Positions 35,855 through 45,118 of a stretch of DNA of 64,000 nucleotides are shown in pieces. Below the pieces are notes generated by a model that saw only the letters and a program-made list of their open reading frames with translations, did not search any database and had not been told where the DNA came from. A program made the translations under genes and the position numbers. Origin of the DNA: JAFGUB01 sp050305515 (GTDB taxonomy: Bacteria > Campylobacterota > Campylobacteria > Campylobacterales > Sulfurimonadaceae); contig JBNLFL010000024.1 in assembly GCA_050305515.1 (NCBI GenBank), forward strand, positions 124,001-188,000. The letters are read 5' to 3'. Position 1 is the first letter of the stretch; each line of letters starts with the position of its first letter.

Positions 35855-38800
35855 ATGCAGCGTGCGAGCATTGAAACAAAACTTGAAAACCATTTTCATA
35901 CAATTGAAAAAATCATACTTTCCAGACAGGACCCCGTTACAGGGCTGTTGCCTGCCAGTACGGCAGTCAATGCGCACGGAGACTATACCGATGCCTGGGT
36001 ACGTGATAACGTTTACAGCATTCTGTGCGTCTGGGGTCTGGGGCTCTCGTATAAAAAGCACTATCCCGATCATCAGCGCAGCTATTTTCTGGGGCAGAGT
36101 GTCGTCAAGCTGATGCGCGGACTCCTGAGTGCCATGATGCGCCAGTCCGATCATGTCGAAGCGTTCAAGCAGAGCCTCAAAGCCGGCGATGCACTTCATG
36201 CCAAGTACGGAACCAAAACCGGCCTTCCGGTCGTGGGAGATCATGAATGGGGGCATCTGCAGCTTGATGCCACGTCGCTGTTTCTGCTGATGATGGCGCA
36301 GATGACCGCATCGGGACTGCGCATCATCTATACCATCGATGAGGTCAATTTCGTCCAGAACCTGGTGCATTACATCAGCCGGACCTACTGTACGCCCGAT
36401 TATGGTATCTGGGAGCGCGGCAACAAGATCAACCACGGTACGACCGAGATCAACTGCTCTTCGGTCGGCATGGCCAAAGCGGCGCTTGAAGCGATGGACG
36501 GATTTAACCTTTTTGGCAACGTGTCGAGTCAGGAAGCGGTCATTCACGTAATCCCCAGTGATGTGGCACGGTCGCGTTTCACGCTGCAGGGACTTTTACC
36601 GCGGGAATCGCTCTCCAAAGAGACGGATGCGGCGCTGCTGAGCGTCATCGGTTATCCCGCCTACGCCGTCGAGGATGCCGCACTGGCGCAGCATACCCGC
36701 GACAAGATCAGCAAAAAGCTGGCAGGACGCTACGGCTGCAAGCGCTTTTTGCTTGACGGACACCAGAGTGCCATCGAAGACACCTCCAGACTGCATTATG
36801 AACCGCATGAACTGCGGGCGTTTGAACACATCGAGTCGGAGTGGCCGCTCTTTTTCACTTACCTGCTGCTGGATGCCCTGATGCGTGACGATTCACAGGC
36901 CATTATCGAGTGGCGCCAGCGCCTGGAACCGCTTTTTGTGGAGCAGGAGGGGCTCTCCCTGCTTCCGGAGCTCTACATTGTCCCGCGCGAAGAGATCGAT
37001 GCGGAGAAGGCGCATCCGGGGTCCGTAGAGCGCGTACCGAACGAGAACCTCCCGCTGGTCTGGGCACAGAGCCTGTTTCTGCTCTCCGAGATGATTCTCG
37101 ACGGGATACTTCATCCCGAAGATATCGACCCGCTGCGCCGCCGACGCCGTATCGGTTACCATCGTTCCACGCAGCCGCTTGTTGCGGTTCTTGCAGAAAA
37201 CGATGAGGTTAAACAGCAGTTATTGAATCTGGGTTATGAGAGCGAAACCCCGGAAGAGCTCGCACCGCTCCGGATTTTGCATGCTTCGGAACTCTCCCAG
37301 GTCCACACCCTGCTGGGCAAAAATAGCAAACTCTCCCTCTCGGGGCGTCCGCTTCTCGTTACCCGCACCATTACTTCGGCGCGGCTTTATCAGCTTGGTG
37401 GCGAAGAGACGATTTTTCTTCCCTATTACTTTGACCCGAAGAGTTTTTACCTGAGTTACGATAACAAACTGCTGACGGAGCATTTCCGTTCATCGTTGAA
37501 ATTTCTGGCCCGCCACTGGGATCAGCCCGGTCAGCCGATGCTTACATTTCTGGTGCGTGAGGACATGCTGCATGAGGATGAGTCAGGCGCGGTGTTACAG
37601 CTGCTGCATGACTTTCACCGGGGAAGCTGCCATGACGTGCAGATCAAAACGGGTCCGATGCGCCAGCTGCTTACAACCGCTGCGACCGAGCGGATCGACA
37701 ATCTGCACGGGTTCGTATGCGAGCCGATGCAGCGTGAAGCTGCGGCTCAGCTTTTTTGCAGTTACGGTGCGGAGGGACGTTACCATGCTTTGAGCGCAGC
37801 ACGGCTGGAGGAGCTTGACCATAGCGATGATGCGACGCTCGAAGCATTGCTCTGTGGCGAACCCGGAGCGGTGCAGGTGCAGGCGCTGGAGCTGCTCTGG
37901 CAGCGTCGCGGGAGCGACGGCTGGGTGAAATGCGCCGGAGTCGATATGGCGCTTTTTGTTATTGCCGATCAGATGTACGAGAACGCATCGCACTGTCAGG
38001 ACTGGGCCGCGATACGACGCATTGCGCAGCTGACGGGACGCTATGACGACCGGCTTGAAGATGCGCTGCTTGATATTGTCATTCGCCAGAAACGTCTGGC
38101 CGTGGGGCGTGCCTACAGCGAGCAGGGCACTTTTTCACAGCCGCTCAAAAGTACCGAGATCGTGAAAACCATCGAGGCACTTTGCGGGAATAATGCCGCC
38201 GAGAGCGTATTGACGCAGGAGGTGATGTTACATCTGGGACATCTTATCCGGACGGAACCGGAACTTTTTGCGAACATGCTGACGCTGAGAACCTGGTACT
38301 TTGTACAGCTGCTTGTCGGTCAGATCAGCCGTGAAAATGATACGGGTGTGGGGAGGGGTTATGAAATGCTTCTGGAACTCTCTCCGCATACCATTTATGA
38401 GCGTATGCGCGTTATTTTGAGTTCGTTTGTCTGGGAAGTTTCACAGATGAGCCATCAGGAAACCTTACATGTAAGCGGCCTTTCGAACCTTTCGAGTATC
38501 ACGACGACACCGTTTGAAGTGAATGTTGCCGAAGTGGAAGACTGGGCGCAGTGGCGGCGCCATGCCGGGATGATAGGGCGGTTGTCTTCGAATTTCTATA
38601 AAGACACCTGGTATCTGCTGCAGCAGTGCAAAGGGCTGGTTATCGGTGACAAATACAGCGTTCAAAACCGTATGGGCTCGGAGATGACGCTTGACGTCAC
38701 GGCGGGAGAACGTACGTTTGAGCTGCGTATTGACACGCTGTTGCAGCAGATTGAAGCGCCGGATTACCGCCAGCTCAATATCGAGGTGATCGAGAGTCTG

Positions 38801-39028
38801 GCAAGGCTGTTGCGGCAGAATCCGCAGATCCGGTTGGAAAATGACCTGATCCTGGATGTGCTTATCGGCCATGCAGTACGGATTGCGTGGCACCATCACC
38901 ATGGACCGGACAACTACGACGAGCAGCGTTCTCAGGCGTGGGATGCCATTTACCAGCTCTCTCCACAGGAGACGGACCGGGCTTTTGTCGAAGCCTTTAT
39001 GCATCTTCTGACACCACGCGAAGCATAA
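35855..39028 (+). CDS. Phosphorylase kinase alpha/beta-like protein (GH15 superfamily)
   Basis: The 1057-residue cytosolic protein closely resembles the alpha and beta regulatory subunits of animal glycogen phosphorylase kinase along its N-terminal half: DAWVRDNVYSILCVWGLGLS, QMTASGLRIIYTIDEVNFVQ, SSVGMAKAALEAMD and GRYGCKRFLLDGHQS all have near-identical counterparts there. The N-terminal 430 residues form a GH15 (glucoamylase-like) barrel. The rest matches the long helical part of those subunits less clearly. No kinase domain is encoded nearby. It may hydrolyse or bind a glucoside, or regulate one of the neighbours. The gene is followed 12 bases later by glucokinase. Confidence 0.85.
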   Translation: MQRASIETKLENHFHTIEKIILSRQDPVTGLLPASTAVNAHGDYTDAWVRDNVYSILCVWGLGLSYKKHYPDHQRSYFLGQSVVKLMRGLLSAMMRQSDHVEAFKQSLKAGDALHAKYGTKTGLPVVGDHEWGHLQLDATSLFLLMMAQMTASGLRIIYTIDEVNFVQNLVHYISRTYCTPDYGIWERGNKINHGTTEINCSSVGMAKAALEAMDGFNLFGNVSSQEAVIHVIPSDVARSRFTLQGLLPRESLSKETDAALLSVIGYPAYAVEDAALAQHTRDKISKKLAGRYGCKRFLLDGHQSAIEDTSRLHYEPHELRAFEHIESEWPLFFTYLLLDALMRDDSQAIIEWRQRLEPLFVEQEGLSLLPELYIVPREEIDAEKAHPGSVERVPNENLPLVWAQSLFLLSEMILDGILHPEDIDPLRRRRRIGYHRSTQPLVAVLAENDEVKQQLLNLGYESETPEELAPLRILHASELSQVHTLLGKNSKLSLSGRPLLVTRTITSARLYQLGGEETIFLPYYFDPKSFYLSYDNKLLTEHFRSSLKFLARHWDQPGQPMLTFLVREDMLHEDESGAVLQLLHDFHRGSCHDVQIKTGPMRQLLTTAATERIDNLHGFVCEPMQREAAAQLFCSYGAEGRYHALSAARLEELDHSDDATLEALLCGEPGAVQVQALELLWQRRGSDGWVKCAGVDMALFVIADQMYENASHCQDWAAIRRIAQLTGRYDDRLEDALLDIVIRQKRLAVGRAYSEQGTFSQPLKSTEIVKTIEALCGNNAAESVLTQEVMLHLGHLIRTEPELFANMLTLRTWYFVQLLVGQISRENDTGVGRGYEMLLELSPHTIYERMRVILSSFVWEVSQMSHQETLHVSGLSNLSSITTTPFEVNVAEVEDWAQWRRHAGMIGRLSSNFYKDTWYLLQQCKGLVIGDKYSVQNRMGSEMTLDVTAGERTFELRIDTLLQQIEAPDYRQLNIEVIESLARLLRQNPQIRLENDLILDVLIGHAVRIAWHHHHGPDNYDEQRSQAWDAIYQLSPQETDRAFVEAFMHLLTPREA
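38465..38474. repeat. TTACATGTAA palindrome, copy 11
   Basis: Inside the phosphorylase kinase-like gene; read as Leu-His-Val. Confidence 0.9.
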
Positions 39029-39040
39029 CAAGGGAGCACT

Positions 39041-40024
39041 ATGATACTTGCAGGCGACATCGGAGGCACCAAGACGAATCTGGCGCTGTATGAACAGAGT
39101 GAAGCGGGTCTGGAACTGCAGATTCAGTGGCAGTTTGCCAGCCGCGAATTTGACACCCTCATTGACGTGATTGCGGCGTTTGAGAACGAAGTGGGCAGCG
39201 GTACGGTCGAGGCGGCCTGCTTCGGCATTGCGGGACCTGTCATCGAAGGACGATGCCGCACGACGAACCTGCCGTGGGATGTGACCGAAGCGGCGCTTGC
39301 GGCGCATCTCGGCGGTGCACGCGTGCGGCTTTTGAACGACCTTGAAGCAACGGCGTACGGCATGCTCTATCTGGAAGCGGATGCACTCAAAGAGCTCAAT
39401 CCCACGGCACGCCAGATTCGTGCCAACCGTGCGGTAATCGCCGCAGGGACGGGATTGGGCGAGGCGATGCTTTATTGGGACGGAAGCCGTTATCATCCGA
39501 GCGGTTCGGAAGGGGGGCACTGTGACTTCGCACCCCAGAGCCCGCAACAGGATGAACTGCTGCGCTGGCTGCGCCACCGTCACCCTTTACATGTAAGCAT
39601 TGAGCGTATTCTTTCGGGCCCGGGCATTGCGACGCTTTACGATTTTCTCTTTGAGAGCGGTTTCGCTTCGCAGCCGCCATACATGCTGCAGCTGGCGCAG
39701 GGAAGCGACCGCAGTGCCGCGATCAGCCGCTGCGCGCTGGAAGATCATGACCCGCTCTGCCGCGAGACGCTACGCCTTTTTGCCGAGATTTACGGTGCGG
39801 AAGCGGGAAATCTCGCACTCAAGACCATGGCGCTCGGCGGCGTCTATATCGGCGGTGGCATCGCGCCCAAAATCGCTCCGTTCGTGGAAGCGCATTTTCT
39901 CGAAGCGTTTGTCAGCAAAGGACGCTTTGAAGAGATGCTGCGCGCCGTACCCATTCGGCTCTCTCTCGACGACAAGACCGCTTTACTCGGGGCTGCCCGT
40001 TTCGCGTTCGATCAGCTTTTATAA
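39041..40024 (+). CDS. glk: Glucokinase (ROK/Glk type)
   Basis: The 327-residue protein phosphorylates glucose with ATP. Phosphate-binding motif LAGDIGGTKTNLALYE opens the protein, LNDLEATAYG holds the catalytic Asp, and AAGTGLGEAML is the second phosphate loop; it is of the Glk rather than the zinc-binding ROK type. AAGGGAGC precedes the start. The tight link to the GH15-like gene suggests that one produces the glucose the other uses. Confidence 0.93.
   Translation: MILAGDIGGTKTNLALYEQSEAGLELQIQWQFASREFDTLIDVIAAFENEVGSGTVEAACFGIAGPVIEGRCRTTNLPWDVTEAALAAHLGGARVRLLNDLEATAYGMLYLEADALKELNPTARQIRANRAVIAAGTGLGEAMLYWDGSRYHPSGSEGGHCDFAPQSPQQDELLRWLRHRHPLHVSIERILSGPGIATLYDFLFESGFASQPPYMLQLAQGSDRSAAISRCALEDHDPLCRETLRLFAEIYGAEAGNLALKTMALGGVYIGGGIAPKIAPFVEAHFLEAFVSKGRFEEMLRAVPIRLSLDDKTALLGAARFAFDQLL
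39587..39596. repeat. TTACATGTAA palindrome, copy 12
   Basis: Inside glk; read as Leu-His-Val. Confidence 0.9.
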
Positions 40025-40109
40025 AAACAGATCTGCTATGTGTCATTCTTTAATAAAGAGGGGAAGGCGGATTTTCCGGCGTATTTGCGCCGGATATGCG
40101 GTTAAAATC

Positions 40110-40331
40110 TCAGGAGCGTTCAGCCTGCGAGATCACAATGGCGTTGTTTTGAAGGGAATAGTCGAAATGATCCGGATTGATGCGTGATATGATGGAATCG
40201 ATCTCTTCATGGTATTCGTCTGTCGGCTCCGGAAGAGATGCGCGAATGGTTAAGACCGAATCAAGACTGTATTCACGGAAATGATCGTTACGGTGAAGGT
40301 CAAGACGTCTTAAAAGGCGGACTAGCGTCAT
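40110..40331 (-). CDS. Small hypothetical protein, 73 residues
   Basis: The frame starts with ATG after a strong AAGGAGT site. The product begins MTLVRLLRRLDLHRNDHF and has an acidic middle part; it is soluble and has no cysteine. No family is recognised. It stands alone, between glk and a ParA-like gene. Confidence 0.6.
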   Translation of the reverse strand: MTLVRLLRRLDLHRNDHFREYSLDSVLTIRASLPEPTDEYHEEIDSIISRINPDHFDYSLQNNAIVISQAERS

Positions 40332-40517
40332 AACAACTCCTTATAAAAAGATAAACCATTAGAGTACCTTATCGTTTGTTAACAATGATTAATGGCGTGA
40401 ACTATTGGTTATATTATCTGCTAATATTCAGATATATTGTTTCGCTATCGCACAGGGCTGATATGAGAAGCCGGAATCAGCCCGATGCCATTACAAAAGA
40501 TAATGCGTGTGCGTTGG

Positions 40518-41219
40518 TTAAAGCGCTTTGAGTAGCGTGTCGAGCATGCCGTAAGCTTTCCGCGTCCAGACCTTGGTGCGTTGCCGTTCCATGAGGTTCA
40601 GATGTTCGCTACCGCTCTCTTTGAAATTGGCGGCGCCCCAGAAACTGAAATTGAAGGCATCGATCTTGTGCATGGTCGGTGCGTGCAGTGCAGGCAGTGC
40701 GGCATGTTTGATCTCTCTTTCACCTGTTTGCGAGAGTGCGGCAATTGTTTTGTCGACATTGGAAAAATCGCTGCCGCGACCTTCGTTTTTGATGACGGCA
40801 CAGGTAAGGGCATTGCGGTATTTCGGAAGAAACTTTTTGAGCAGCTCCGCGGAATCTTTTCCGTCATCGACGAGATACCAGTAGATGACCTCAATCTGCA
40901 TTTCGTCACACATGCCCAGAACATCATTCTCCTCCAGCCAGCGGTCCAGAAAACGTTCCGACTGTGCCGGTAGATCAACCAGCACGTTGACGTCATTCTC
41001 GAGGGCCGTCTCCATGATGCGGTCGGTGCTTTCAAAACGGTCCAGATCGACAGCATGTGTAAACTCTTCGTAAGAACGGGTAAGCGTTGGATGGGAACGG
41101 TCCGCATCGATGCCGATGTACGGTAGTTTGTTGTCAATAAAATATTGTGAAAGCAGGCGCGCAAAGACGGATTTTCCTACACCGCCTTTTTCTCCGCCGA
41201 TAAAATGAATCATGCTCAT
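40518..41219 (-). CDS. Orphan ParA/MinD-like P-loop ATPase
   Basis: The 233-residue protein has a deviant Walker A motif GGEKGGVGKSVFARLL with the signature Lys, and VNVLVDLPAQS as a Walker B-like strand. The family moves or positions DNA, plasmids or protein complexes by ATP-driven dimerisation. Several details (DRFLDRWLEEN, IEVIYWYLVDDGKDS) resemble the mobilisation or conjugation-linked members of the family. No parB, parS or flagellar gene lies beside it, so its cargo is unknown. Confidence 0.8.
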   Translation of the reverse strand: MSMIHFIGGEKGGVGKSVFARLLSQYFIDNKLPYIGIDADRSHPTLTRSYEEFTHAVDLDRFESTDRIMETALENDVNVLVDLPAQSERFLDRWLEENDVLGMCDEMQIEVIYWYLVDDGKDSAELLKKFLPKYRNALTCAVIKNEGRGSDFSNVDKTIAALSQTGEREIKHAALPALHAPTMHKIDAFNFSFWGAANFKESGSEHLNLMERQRTKVWTRKAYGMLDTLLKAL

Positions 41220-41404
41220 GGTAAATACTCCGTGGTTAGTTTTTCATAAAGGTTGGCATTGTCGAGAGATGTACTCCAAAGTAAAACGATGCCATCGGAT
41301 ACGTTATGGCGCCGTATGGTAGCAATATATTATGAATTCTGACTGTAACGGGTATAACAAATTGATAACAGATACTTAGCTGTTACACGGGAAATCGGGA
41401 ACTG

Positions 41405-43636
41405 TCATTGTTGTTCTGTCAGAGTATTTCCAGTGTCTGTAAAGGGATAGCAGCCCTGCAACAATTCCACCAGCCGGCCTGCAACATCAACCACGTCACC
41501 TTCCCACGGGAAATAAAATGGTGCGATGCCCGGAGTATCGTTTAATTCAAGAATCCAGTAGTTGTCTTCAGTCGCTGCGGCATAGATATCCGCAATGACA
41601 ATGTCAACACCGCTAAAGTACAATCCCGGAACGGATTGGCAGGCGCGTTCAACAATCTCCAGATAGCTTGGATGAATACGTGTTAAATCATACAAAATCG
41701 TATCTGCCCCGGCAATATAGGAGGAAGCAACCCCCAGAAAAACACGCTGGTTTGCATTAGGAATACTCTCCTGTGTAAAGCCCTGTACCGCCAGAAGCCT
41801 TTTCATTTCATCATTGAGCTCTTTGGGCGGATGGGTCAATGATTGGCGTTCTTTTCGCTCCCGGTTTTTCAATTCAAGTAATTCAAGAATCGTCGATTCG
41901 CCATTTCCGACAACACTAAAGGGGATACCCTGACGCACCCCTACCACATTGGGTTGTACGTAAAAGAAACGGAAATGTTCGCCCATAACACTTTCTTCAA
42001 CGACAAGATTCTTATAATCAAGCTCTTCAAACACTTTCCTGACGGCGATCTCGTAATCTTCATAGGTGGCAATCATGGTAGTAACGCCGATTCCCTGAAG
42101 ACCGTTATTCGGTTTGACACAAACCGGCTTAACCAGATCGGGGTAGCATGCCAGCACTGATTCCTTATGACGACGCCTGAAAAAATAACCCTTCGGCGTA
42201 TTCACACCAACTTTTGCCAGATGTTCTTTCGTGCCATGTTTGTTGGCAACCAATAAGGCCGCCCTGTGATTAAGACCGCGTCCCATTTTATGTTGGCCGA
42301 TACCAAACTCTCTGAGCATGCCCAAACGATAGACAAACCGTTGCCCGTTAATGATAAAAGTTAACCAGGGCTTTTTTTCAGGCACTCCTTCCGTACGCGG
42401 AACAGGCGTCAGCACATGACAGGGAATGCCACGCGCTCTGGCAGCGTTGGCAACGGTCTGTGTCGTTAGATCCAGAGTATTGAACTTTTGCGATATTTCA
42501 AAATCGTTTTGATTGATTTGCTCATATATGGCTTTAAACGGGTATTCGCGCAAGAGCAAAGAGACCATGTCTGTTGCGACATCGACATCTTCACCTTCCC
42601 AGGCTTCTACGAAGGGCGAGAAACTGGGATGCGCATTGAGCTCAAGTATCCAGTAGTTATCTGCCTGTGCGGGCACGGAAATATCTTGAATAACGATATC
42701 TACCCCGCCAAAATAGAAGCCTTCTACTGATTGACAGGCCTGTTCGACAATCGTTAAATAACTGGGATGTACGCTCTTTAAACTCAATAAAACCGTATCA
42801 GCACCTGCTGCGATAGCCGATGATGGTCGAAGAAAAACGCGTGTACCTTCACTTGGAACACTCTCAAAAGTATAGCCCTGCACGGACAAAAAATATTCCA
42901 TCTCTATATCACATGTTATCTCCGGATGTGTTTTTGATTGACGATTGCGTCGCTCCCGGTTCTTCAGCTCCAACAAAGTCAGGATAGTGTGCTGACCATC
43001 ACCCACAACGCTCAGAGGAATGCCCAGTCGTACACCTGCAATTTTGGGGGACACATAATAAAAACGGTAATGACTTCCGCTGACACTCTCCTCTATTACG
43101 ATATTTTTAAAAGATGCTGCGGTTTTTGTTACAGCTGATTCGTAATGTGCATAAGATTGAATCATTGTAGTGACACATTGACCCTGACGTGCGTTATTTG
43201 GTTTAACACACACCGGTAAAGAGAGTGCAGGGTAAAGTGCCAGGATCTTTTCAAGATGGCGTCTGCGAAAAAAATACCCTTTTGGGGTACTGATTCCAAG
43301 AGCATTCAAGTGCTCTTTTGTAGCATGTTTGTCTGAAACAAGTAATTCCGAGCGATGATTAAGATTTTTTCCACGTAGCTGATTCACAGGATCATACTCA
43401 CAAAAAACACCTGCGCGGTAGATCAGGGTTTGACCCTTGATTTTGAATCCAACCCATGGTTTTTCATCGCTCGCATCATTATTGTTTTGAGTCACTAACA
43501 ACTCGAAATCTATGTTTTGTTTTTTTAAAGCACGTATCAATAAACTTCCCGTTAAAGTTAACTGATCAAATGATTGGGAAGGTTCAAGATGCAGCGGCCG
43601 CATCGACATGTTCAGTATGATTCCCTGTATTGTCAT
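41405..43636 (-). CDS. Tandem-duplicated ATP-grasp protein (cyanophycin synthetase-like)
   Basis: The 743-residue protein consists of two copies of the same unit, about residues 1-375 and 376-743. Each contains TPKGYFFRRRH, VCVKPNN, GVDIVI and ILELN. The unit resembles the ATP-grasp domain of cyanophycin and gamma-glutamylcysteine synthetases, which ligate an amine to a carboxylate via acyl phosphate. No Mur ligase domain is present. The ATP-binding loop is GLQGIGVTT in the second copy but ARQGQCVTT in the first, so the first may be less active. It follows a methyltransferase gene by 25 bases. Confidence 0.8.
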   Translation of the reverse strand: MTIQGIILNMSMRPLHLEPSQSFDQLTLTGSLLIRALKKQNIDFELLVTQNNNDASDEKPWVGFKIKGQTLIYRAGVFCEYDPVNQLRGKNLNHRSELLVSDKHATKEHLNALGISTPKGYFFRRRHLEKILALYPALSLPVCVKPNNARQGQCVTTMIQSYAHYESAVTKTAASFKNIVIEESVSGSHYRFYYVSPKIAGVRLGIPLSVVGDGQHTILTLLELKNRERRNRQSKTHPEITCDIEMEYFLSVQGYTFESVPSEGTRVFLRPSSAIAAGADTVLLSLKSVHPSYLTIVEQACQSVEGFYFGGVDIVIQDISVPAQADNYWILELNAHPSFSPFVEAWEGEDVDVATDMVSLLLREYPFKAIYEQINQNDFEISQKFNTLDLTTQTVANAARARGIPCHVLTPVPRTEGVPEKKPWLTFIINGQRFVYRLGMLREFGIGQHKMGRGLNHRAALLVANKHGTKEHLAKVGVNTPKGYFFRRRHKESVLACYPDLVKPVCVKPNNGLQGIGVTTMIATYEDYEIAVRKVFEELDYKNLVVEESVMGEHFRFFYVQPNVVGVRQGIPFSVVGNGESTILELLELKNRERKERQSLTHPPKELNDEMKRLLAVQGFTQESIPNANQRVFLGVASSYIAGADTILYDLTRIHPSYLEIVERACQSVPGLYFSGVDIVIADIYAAATEDNYWILELNDTPGIAPFYFPWEGDVVDVAGRLVELLQGCYPFTDTGNTLTEQQ

Positions 43637-43661
43637 GATGGTATTTCCCTATTGGTATATT

Positions 43662-44267
43662 TCAGCTCTCGCATCTCTTGCGACGGAAAATGCAGGTTTG
43701 CCACTGCAGTGTTTCCCGTGCAAGGGCGTCAGCATGGCTTACTGAAGAGACAAGGTTAAAACCGTAATCTGCAAAAAGCCGTTCCAGTAAAGCCGTATCG
43801 ACTTCATGAAAAATTCTCTCATCATCTGTCGGCCGCGAACCCCGTGAAAACGTGATGATTACGGCAGCTTCAGGTTTACATGTAAGCGCAATGTCCCGTA
43901 CCGAAGCGGCGTATTCGCTTCTGTCAAGATGCATCCATACGGCGATGAGTGCAACGGCATCGAAATGGGAAGGCATTGAAAACGATGTGAACGGAAGGGC
44001 ATCTGCATAAAAATGTTCGGCTGCCTCGGGGAATTTCCGCTTTACATGTAAAACAAAGGCGTCTGTCGGGTCAACACCCCGGACTTCAAACCCTTCACGT
44101 CTCAGAAATTCCGCATCACGCCCTGAGCCAAAGCCGATATCAAGCACTCTGGACTTTGGCGGAAAATACTTCAGAAAGAGCGCGTGCAGATGTTCCATCC
44201 GCGCGTTGTCGTAACGTGCTGTCAATGTTTTGGCATTGTTGCGGTAGTAATGCAGTGTGGAAGACAA
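43662..44267 (-). CDS. Class I SAM-dependent methyltransferase
   Basis: The 201-residue protein has the SAM-binding loop VLDIGFGSGRDAEFLR and the following acidic residue in VRGVDPT. The substrate is unknown. It lies between clpS and the tandem ATP-grasp gene with gaps of 11 and 25 bases, so the three form an operon; methylation of the ATP-grasp product is one possibility. Two TTACATGTAA copies lie within it. Confidence 0.85.
   Translation of the reverse strand: MSSTLHYYRNNAKTLTARYDNARMEHLHALFLKYFPPKSRVLDIGFGSGRDAEFLRREGFEVRGVDPTDAFVLHVKRKFPEAAEHFYADALPFTSFSMPSHFDAVALIAVWMHLDRSEYAASVRDIALTCKPEAAVIITFSRGSRPTDDERIFHEVDTALLERLFADYGFNLVSSVSHADALARETLQWQTCIFRRKRCES
43876..43885. repeat. TTACATGTAA palindrome, copy 13
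   Basis: Inside the methyltransferase gene; read as Thr-Cys-Lys. Confidence 0.9.
44042..44051. repeat. TTACATGTAA palindrome, copy 14
   Basis: Inside the same methyltransferase gene, 166 bases from copy 13; read as Leu-His-Val. Confidence 0.9.
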
Positions 44268-44278
44268 ACCGGAGCCGA

Positions 44279-44572
44279 TTATTGCGCCTCAAGACGACAG
44301 CGCATGGGGAAGCCCTCTTCTCGGGCCTGTTTCTCTACAATGGCTGCTTTGGTTTCCGCAATTTCATAACTGTAAATGCCGCAGAGCCCTCTGCCTTTTG
44401 TGTGAATGTCATGGGTAATGGCATCTGCTTCCATGAGTGTTTTATGAAATACGGAGGTGATGATACGGACACAAAAATCCCATGTCGTATAGTCGTCGTT
44501 GAGCATGAAGACGGCGAACTGTTTCGGCTCGTCCGTCAGCACTTCGGTTTGAGAGTCAAGTTGGGTTGCCAT
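44279..44572 (-). CDS. clpS: ATP-dependent Clp protease adaptor ClpS
   Basis: The 97-residue adaptor delivers N-degron substrates to ClpA. The signature is clear: FAVFMLNDDYTTWDFCVRII, with the Asn-Asp pair that holds the N-terminal amino group, and the His in HTKGRGLCGIYSYEIAETK. An ATG at 44572 gives the usual length; an upstream in-frame start at 44665 would add a charged, atypical extension. clpA is not beside it. The methyltransferase gene begins 11 bases after it. Confidence 0.95.
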   Translation of the reverse strand: MATQLDSQTEVLTDEPKQFAVFMLNDDYTTWDFCVRIITSVFHKTLMEADAITHDIHTKGRGLCGIYSYEIAETKAAIVEKQAREEGFPMRCRLEAQ

Positions 44573-44715
44573 GAAGATAGTATGCCATATTTTTTTGAGC
44601 GGCAGGTTTATTTCCTCTTGGATGGGCTTACTCTTATTTCTGTTTTTATTTGCTATTATAACCATTAGTGTTATATTCTTAATATTAAGATAAAAAGTGA
44701 AAAGGAGGGAGTTTT

Positions 44716-45099
44716 ATGTATGACTCACCTAGCAGTAGTGTACGTTTTGATGAAACCATAGGTGCTGTAATCTGCTTATGGAAAACAAATTGCGATGCCA
44801 AGAGTTACCAAACAGCGATGTTGGAAGGGATGAAGATATTACTTGAAACTCAGTGCAAGACATGGCTTGTCGATTTTAATGACGAAGTTGATGAATTACC
44901 GGAAGATGCAGATTGGTTTGTAAATACCTTTTTACCGATGACTATAAATGATTCCATAGAAAATATCTTTTTTATTATACGTCCCAATTGCAAGATAAAA
45001 AGAGAGATCATTGACAAACGTGTCGATCATTATAAAGATCTTTTCAATGTTGAAGTCTTTGAAAATCTGGAAGAGGTATATACCTATTTTTCAAAGTAA
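44716..45099 (+). CDS. Hypothetical protein, possibly STAS/SEC14-like
   Basis: The 127-residue protein follows a very strong AAAAGGAGGG site. It alternates strands and helices (VICLWKTNCD, WLVDFNDEV, NIFFIIRPN, VEVFENLEEVYTYF) much as STAS-like domains do, but no diagnostic residue is present. It is acidic and soluble. It is divergent from clpS and precedes the tRNA gene on the other strand. Confidence 0.7.
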   Translation: MYDSPSSSVRFDETIGAVICLWKTNCDAKSYQTAMLEGMKILLETQCKTWLVDFNDEVDELPEDADWFVNTFLPMTINDSIENIFFIIRPNCKIKREIIDKRVDHYKDLFNVEVFENLEEVYTYFSK

Positions 45100-45118
45100 G
45101 AATATTAGGGAGTTTGGA

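Noticed and set aside
38465..39583. A 372-codon minus-strand frame
   Set aside because: It overlaps the phosphorylase kinase-like gene and glk, both clear families, on the other strand.
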